NCBI RefSeq assembly: GCF_947501425.1
Contig: NZ_CANMVN010000002.1
Coordinates: 248,001-312,000, forward strand
DNA length: 64,000 nt
Reading direction: 5' to 3'
Origin: an uncultured Psychroserpens sp.
GTDB lineage: Bacteria > Bacteroidota > Bacteroidia > Flavobacteriales > Flavobacteriaceae
A model generated the notes under the pieces. It was given only the letters and a program-made list of their open reading frames with translations. It had not been told where the DNA came from and did not search any database. Positions 60,011 through 64,000 of this stretch are shown here, one piece after another (positions within the stretch are counted from its first letter, which is position 1; each line of letters starts with the position of its first letter). The position numbers were made by a program, and so were the translations under genes.

Positions 60011-60097
60011 CTTATACTGAGGGTTTTAACCCATATTACTACTTTTTTAGACCTTTTTTCAAACCCGAAAAAAGCATGATTAACGTATTGTAGATTT

Positions 60098-60105
60098 AAA
60101 TTTGC
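60098..60105 (+). promoter_or_regulatory. -7 promoter box of the secreted-protein/LuxR pair
   Basis: TAAATTTG is a full TAnnTTTG match 26 bases before the start at 60131. Confidence 0.5.
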
Positions 60106-60130
60106 GGTAGTAATCTAAAAAACGAATATT

Positions 60131-60559
60131 ATGAAATTTCCAAAATTAGTTTCCGTAGTAATACTGTCACTACTGTTTAGTCTAAGTGCATTTGCACAAC
60201 AATCAACCGAGTTTTCAATGACCAGAAATTTAGGGTTTAAAGAATCTTCAAAAGTTCAAACTGTTGATATTAAAATTTCCGAAGGAACTTCAGCACTAAG
60301 ACTTGATATTAAATGCGGCGTTAGAAAAGGAGATGTCACCATCGAGATCTATGATCCTGAAGGGACCAAACAAGGTGAGTTTTCCGTAGAAAGTATAGAG
60401 ACAGAAGATGACGGTTCTCTTTTCAATATGCTAAAAAAAGGCGTAGAAGGACAAATTAATAAATTCATTAAAAACCCACAATCTGGTACATGGACTATTA
60501 AATTTATTCCCAAAAATTCTACAGGTAGTGTTAAAATCCTGTCTTGGCAAGGCCTGTAA
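60131..60559 (+). CDS. Small secreted protein, unknown
   Basis: A 142-residue protein with a signal peptide (1-22, to FAQQ) and a body with a beta-rich pattern (VDIKISEGTSALRLDIKCGVRKGDVTIEIYDPEG) resembling a jelly-roll or PPC-type domain, followed by a helix and a strand pair ending TWTIKFIPKNSTGSVKILSWQGL. No catalytic motif. It precedes a membrane LuxR-type regulator gene with a four-base gap (twelve bases if the regulator starts at 60572), so the two are probably one transcript and functionally linked. A PPC-like domain would bind or fold with another secreted protein, which is inference. Confidence 0.55.
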   Translation: MKFPKLVSVVILSLLFSLSAFAQQSTEFSMTRNLGFKESSKVQTVDIKISEGTSALRLDIKCGVRKGDVTIEIYDPEGTKQGEFSVESIETEDDGSLFNMLKKGVEGQINKFIKNPQSGTWTIKFIPKNSTGSVKILSWQGL

Positions 60560-60571
60560 ATATTGATTTTG

Positions 60572-61585
60572 ATGTTTAAAACCAGCTTTAAAACATATCT
60601 GTTTTCAATAGTATTATGTTGCTCCTGTGTATATTGTTTTACTCAAAACACACAAGAGCAGCATAATATCAAAGGAACTATAAAACTGGATTCTACCTGG
60701 ACTAATAAAGTGTATTTATCGCTTATTCCTTCGTTTAATAAAATGTACACCATGTCAAATGCCATGATTGTCTCTGTAGCAGACATAGATGAAAATGGCC
60801 ATTTTAAATTTGACACCTCCTTTTTACCTGAAGATGAACGTTTATATCGTATACACATCGCAAAAAAAGATGCACCTCCAGCCTCATTAATCATTGGTGG
60901 TGATGATGAAAATCACATCTTTATTATAACACAGAAATATTCTAATATTTCAATACACAAGAATGCTAAAACAATGCCGTTTCATCAAACTAAAATCTCG
61001 GGTGGATTATCTAATGACGCGTTGGATGAAATCAACGAAATATCAAAATTTATTGACAGTACAGGTGTTGAAAACACCTATCTCAAAAGAGAATTCATTA
61101 CTAAAGGTATAAATGAAAAGTTGCGATTTATTGCAGACACATCCTCTAACGGTTTGGTATCACTTTACGCACTCTACAAAAGCAAATATGAAAGCAATTA
61201 CGAAATCAATAAACAATTTTATACTGATTATTTAGAAAAATGGTCGCATAACAAATCGTCATATTTTAGTGAGTTTAGAAATAGTCTCCCACGGGAAGAT
61301 CAAAAAGAATCATACTCCTACACCAATATAATTTTAGCGATATGTTCTTTCCTTCTTGGAATATTATTTAGTTACTATTTCTGGGTATTGAGGAAAGCTA
61401 ATAAACTTAAGTCATTAAGTGTTCAGGAACGAAAAATCTTTATGTTACTTCAAGACGGTAAAACAAACAAAGAAATTTCAGAAGAACTAAATATTGGCTT
61501 AAGTACAGTTAAATCACATGTTAGTAATATTTACTCAAAGCTTGGCATAAAATCTCGCAAAGAAATTCTTGATATGAATTTGTAG
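60572..61585 (+). CDS. Membrane-anchored LuxR-type regulator with periplasmic domain
   Basis: A 337-residue one-component regulator. Signal-like segment about 1-22, a periplasmic domain about 28-245 whose start resembles DUF4369 (NIKGTIKLDSTWTNKVYLS) with a helical half (about 160-230), a transmembrane helix about 250-272 (NIILAICSFLLGILFSYYFWVL) and a C-terminal LuxR helix-turn-helix about 283-337 (VQERKIFMLLQDGKTNKEISEELNIGLSTVKSHVSNIYSKLGIKSRKEI). DNA binding on a membrane tether with a sensing domain outside is unusual for the LuxR class. The ATG at 60572 is preferred over TTG 60563. Confidence 0.75.
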   Translation: MFKTSFKTYLFSIVLCCSCVYCFTQNTQEQHNIKGTIKLDSTWTNKVYLSLIPSFNKMYTMSNAMIVSVADIDENGHFKFDTSFLPEDERLYRIHIAKKDAPPASLIIGGDDENHIFIITQKYSNISIHKNAKTMPFHQTKISGGLSNDALDEINEISKFIDSTGVENTYLKREFITKGINEKLRFIADTSSNGLVSLYALYKSKYESNYEINKQFYTDYLEKWSHNKSSYFSEFRNSLPREDQKESYSYTNIILAICSFLLGILFSYYFWVLRKANKLKSLSVQERKIFMLLQDGKTNKEISEELNIGLSTVKSHVSNIYSKLGIKSRKEILDMNL

Positions 61586-61614
61586 ATTTTAAATATTCTA
61601 ATTCCACATCTCTA

Positions 61615-61664
61615 AATACTATGCATGCATAATTTTTATTAAAATACTATGCATGCATAGTATT
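61615..61664. promoter_or_regulatory. Double palindromic operator of the MarR/beta-oxidation operon
   Basis: Two copies of TATGCATGCATA-centred palindromes lie 28 bases apart (centers near 61625 and 61653). The right copy (61643-61664) is a perfect 22-base palindrome; the left (61615-61636) matches it except near its right end. The right copy ends six bases before the -7 box at 61671, so a bound repressor would cover the -33 region. The MarR regulator encoded immediately downstream is the obvious candidate ligand-responsive repressor. Confidence 0.75.
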
Positions 61665-61670
61665 TTTTAG

Positions 61671-61678
61671 TATATTTG
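61671..61678 (+). promoter_or_regulatory. -7 promoter box of the MarR/beta-oxidation operon
   Basis: TATATTTG is a full TAnnTTTG match, 19 bases before the chosen MarR start at 61697. Confidence 0.65.
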
Positions 61679-61696
61679 GATTTCAAAATTCAATAT

Positions 61697-62152
61697 ATGA
61701 AGGATAAAACAATTGATTACGTCCTTAGGACCACATGGTTAGCTGTAAATAAGATGTATAATGAAGAAGCATCTCAGTTTGGAACTACTATGGCAACTGG
61801 ATTTGCATTGCTTAGTATTGATCCAGAACATGGCACACCTTCCACGTCATTAGGTCCAAAAATGGGTATGGAGGCTACAAGTTTATCTCGTACACTCAAA
61901 ACCATGGAAGAAAAAGGTCTGATCATTCGAAAACCAAATCCAGAAGATGGACGAGGTGTTCTTATTCATCTCACCGAATTTGGCAGAGAGAAAAGAGCCT
62001 ATTCCAGAGAAAAGGTATTGACATTCAATGAAACCATACGAGATAATGTTTCTGAAGAAGAACTTACCAATTTTTATAAAGTTGCTGAAGTCATTAATAA
62101 TATGATTTCAAATAAACAGATATACAATCAAAAAGAACACATTTTAAAATAA
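61697..62152 (+). CDS. MarR-family transcriptional regulator
   Basis: A 151-residue winged-helix regulator of the MarR family, usually a homodimeric repressor relieved by a small ligand. Visible are the N-terminal dimer helices, the recognition region SLGPKMGMEATSLSRTLKTMEEKGLIIRKPNPEDGRG (about 55-92) with the wing, and the C-terminal dimer helices. The start at 61697 (MKDKTIDYVLRTTW) is preferred over 61676 because the latter overlaps the promoter box. The gene ends one base before the beta-oxidation gene, and a double palindrome lies in the promoter, so autoregulation and control of fatty acid breakdown by acyl-CoA is the natural hypothesis. Confidence 0.88.
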   Translation: MKDKTIDYVLRTTWLAVNKMYNEEASQFGTTMATGFALLSIDPEHGTPSTSLGPKMGMEATSLSRTLKTMEEKGLIIRKPNPEDGRGVLIHLTEFGREKRAYSREKVLTFNETIRDNVSEEELTNFYKVAEVINNMISNKQIYNQKEHILK

Positions 62153-62153
62153 G

Positions 62154-64000
62154 ATGAGTAAACGAAGAATTAAAAAAATAGCCATTATTGGTTCGGGAAT
62201 TATGGGAAGCGGTATTGCTTGTCATTTTGCTAATATTGGCGTTGATGTTTTATTATTAGACATCGTACCAAGAGAACTTAACGACAAAGAAAAAGCAAAA
62301 GGTTTAACATTAGAAGATAAAGTGGTTAGAAATCGATTAGTTAACGATGCACTAACAGCTTCTATCAAATCTAAACCTGCACCTTTATATCATCCGTCAT
62401 TTAAAAATCGAATCACCACAGGAAATCTGGAAGATGATATCGCTAAAGTGAAAGATGTAGATTGGATTATGGAGGTTGTTGTAGAACGATTAGATATCAA
62501 GCAACAGGTATTTGAAAAACTTGAAAAATATAGAACTCCTGGAACCTTAATAACATCTAACACGTCTGGTATTCCTATTAAATTCATGAGTGAGGGACGA
62601 AGTGAAGATTTCCAGAAGCATTTCTGCGGAACCCACTTTTTTAATCCTGCACGTTACTTAAAACTATTTGAAATTATTCCTGGACCTAAAACTGATGCTT
62701 CGGTATTAGAATTTTTGAATGGATATGGTGAGCAATTTTTAGGAAAAACTTCAGTAGTTGCTAAAGACACACCTGCTTTTATAGGAAATAGAATTGGAAT
62801 CTTCAGCATCATGAATGTGTTTCATGTTGTGAAAGAGCTAGGTATGACTATAGAAGAAGTTGATAAATTATCTGGCCCTGTAATTGGTCGTCCAAAATCA
62901 GCTACATTTAGAACGGTTGATGTTGTTGGTTTAGACACTTTAGTTCATGTAGCCAACGGTATTAAAGACAATTGTCCTAATGACGAACGATTAGAGTTAT
63001 TTACACTCCCAGATTTTATCAATACCATGATGGAAAATAAATGGTTGGGAAGTAAAACTGGTCAGGGATTCTATAAAAAACATGTCTCTGCTGAAGGTAA
63101 AAAGGACATTCTTTCTTTAGACCTTGACACTCTGGAATACAGAGAAAAGAAGCGTGCTAAATTTGCAACATTAGAATTGACTAAAACTATAGACAATGTA
63201 GCAGATCGTTTTAAAGTTCTGGTTAAAGGAAAGGACAAAGCTGGTGAGTTTTATAGAAAACACCTCTCTGCTCTATTTGCTTACGTAACCAATCGTATTC
63301 CTGAAATCACAGAGGAACTTTACAAAATTGATGACGCCATGAAGGCTGGATTTGGTTGGGGACACGGACCGTTCCAAATTTGGGATGCCATTGGTGTAGA
63401 GAAAGGTATAGAAATGATGAAGGCTGAAGGTTTAGAACCTAATGCATGGGTTAATGAAATGCTAGAATCTGGAAGCAAGTCGTTCTATTCTGTAAAAGAT
63501 GGTGCTACATATGCTTACGATATTCCGAAGAAATCTCAGGAAAAAATTCCTGGCCAAGATAGTTTTATCATATTAGATAATATTAGACAATCAAACGAAG
63601 TATTTAAAAATTCTGGTGTTGTTGTTGAAGATCTAGGTGATGGTATTCTTAATGTTGAATTCCAGTCTAAAATGAATACTATTGGTGGTGATGTTCTTGC
63701 TGGCTTAAACAAAGCCATTGATCTCGCAGAAAAAGATTTTGAAGGATTAGTTGTAGGAAATCAAGCCGCAAACTTCTCTGTTGGAGCTAATATTGGTATG
63801 ATCTTTATGATGGCTGCAGAGCAGGAATATGATGAGCTAAATATGGCGATTAAATATTTCCAAGATACTATGATGCGTATGCGCTACTCTTCTATTCCAA
63901 CTATTGCGGCACCTCATGGTATGGCACTTGGTGGTGGATGTGAGTTGTCAATGCATGCTGACAAAGTAGTGGCTGCTGCTGAAACTTACATCGGACTTGT
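62154..64000 (+). CDS. 3-hydroxyacyl-CoA dehydrogenase/enoyl-CoA hydratase fusion, partial
   Basis: The gene continues past the window end; 615 codons are visible. It is a bifunctional beta-oxidation enzyme with the dehydrogenase first: the NAD site IGSGIMGSGIACHF near residue 12, THFFNPARYLKLFEIIPG near 160, and a C-terminal dehydrogenase domain up to about 420. The enoyl-CoA hydratase (crotonase) domain starts near residue 480, with FSVGANIGMIF and HGMALGGGCELSMH holding the oxyanion and glutamate residues. The domain order is opposite to E. coli FadB and like B. subtilis FadN. Translation starts one base after the MarR stop. Confidence 0.93.
   Translation, partial: MSKRRIKKIAIIGSGIMGSGIACHFANIGVDVLLLDIVPRELNDKEKAKGLTLEDKVVRNRLVNDALTASIKSKPAPLYHPSFKNRITTGNLEDDIAKVKDVDWIMEVVVERLDIKQQVFEKLEKYRTPGTLITSNTSGIPIKFMSEGRSEDFQKHFCGTHFFNPARYLKLFEIIPGPKTDASVLEFLNGYGEQFLGKTSVVAKDTPAFIGNRIGIFSIMNVFHVVKELGMTIEEVDKLSGPVIGRPKSATFRTVDVVGLDTLVHVANGIKDNCPNDERLELFTLPDFINTMMENKWLGSKTGQGFYKKHVSAEGKKDILSLDLDTLEYREKKRAKFATLELTKTIDNVADRFKVLVKGKDKAGEFYRKHLSALFAYVTNRIPEITEELYKIDDAMKAGFGWGHGPFQIWDAIGVEKGIEMMKAEGLEPNAWVNEMLESGSKSFYSVKDGATYAYDIPKKSQEKIPGQDSFIILDNIRQSNEVFKNSGVVVEDLGDGILNVEFQSKMNTIGGDVLAGLNKAIDLAEKDFEGLVVGNQAANFSVGANIGMIFMMAAEQEYDELNMAIKYFQDTMMRMRYSSIPTIAAPHGMALGGGCELSMHADKVVAAAETYIGL

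Noticed and set aside
60053-60074. Inverted repeat CTTTTTTC/GAAAAAAG after the acyl-CoA synthetase gene
   Set aside because: Stem is only A/T-rich, no T-tract follows on either strand, so it is weak evidence for a terminator.
1-64000. tRNA, rRNA, insertion sequence or prophage
   Set aside because: No cloverleaf, rRNA core, transposase, terminal repeats or phage structural genes were recognised by eye; a tRNAscan or IS search could still find a missed short feature.

Overview
The window reads as a stretch of a Bacteroidota chromosome, almost certainly family Flavobacteriaceae and probably a marine member. The evidence is low GC, proteins ending in the type IX secretion (T9SS) C-terminal signal (KRFIKQ-like ends), lineage-typical families (DUF4252, DUF4199, DUF5777, FecI/FecR/TonB receptor units), promoters with a TAnnTTTG -7 box instead of an E. 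coli -10, and near absence of Shine-Dalgarno sequences. Genus is not determinable by eye. No IS element, prophage, CRISPR array, rRNA or tRNA was seen.

Layout. 0.1-1.8 kb: purB, a small membrane protein and a HAD phosphatase cut to 27 codons. 1.8-4.0 kb: ECF sigma, anti-sigma-like and two DUF4252 genes (minus). 4.1-5.6 kb: S41 protease lipoprotein. 5.6-11 kb: vitamin B12 uptake, with a TonB receptor behind a cobalamin riboswitch (minus) and a divergent binding protein-permease-ATPase operon (plus). 11-13.3 kb: rmuC and a thioesterase. 13.3-18.3 kb: a FecI-FecR-FecA-like signalling unit with a divergent lipoprotein made of duplicated modules. 18.4-23.5 kb: OB-fold protein, three T9SS cargo proteins and a DUF5777/c-type cytochrome/YceI operon. 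23.7-26.8 kb: carB and rpmH. 27-36 kb: envelope proteins, cardiolipin synthase, lytic transglycosylase, mtaB, and an orphan peptide-binding lipoprotein. 36-43.7 kb: PD40 protein, GlmU-like protein, rpmE2, DUF4199, glycosyltransferase, phosphosugar mutase and MsbA-like exporter. 44-48.3 kb: two ECF sigma operons facing each other, each with a membrane anti-sigma-like protein and a Spy/CpxP-like periplasmic protein. 48.5-57.1 kb: RsmB/NOP methyltransferase, secreted endonuclease I, bestrophin-like channel, purL. 57.2-64 kb: AraC regulator, acyl-CoA synthetase, membrane LuxR regulator, and a MarR gene coupled to a beta-oxidation gene that runs off the end.

Themes. Four ECF sigma factors with candidate sensors in 48 kb point to dense cell-envelope signalling. 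Primary metabolism (purB, purL, carB, rpmH, rpmE2) is interspersed. The least-explained parts are the duplicated-module lipoprotein next to the FecIRA unit, the DUF5777/cytochrome/YceI operon flanked by inverted paralogous T9SS proteins, the paired ECF/CpxP operons with an EF-hand mini-ORF, and the double palindrome in front of the MarR/beta-oxidation operon.
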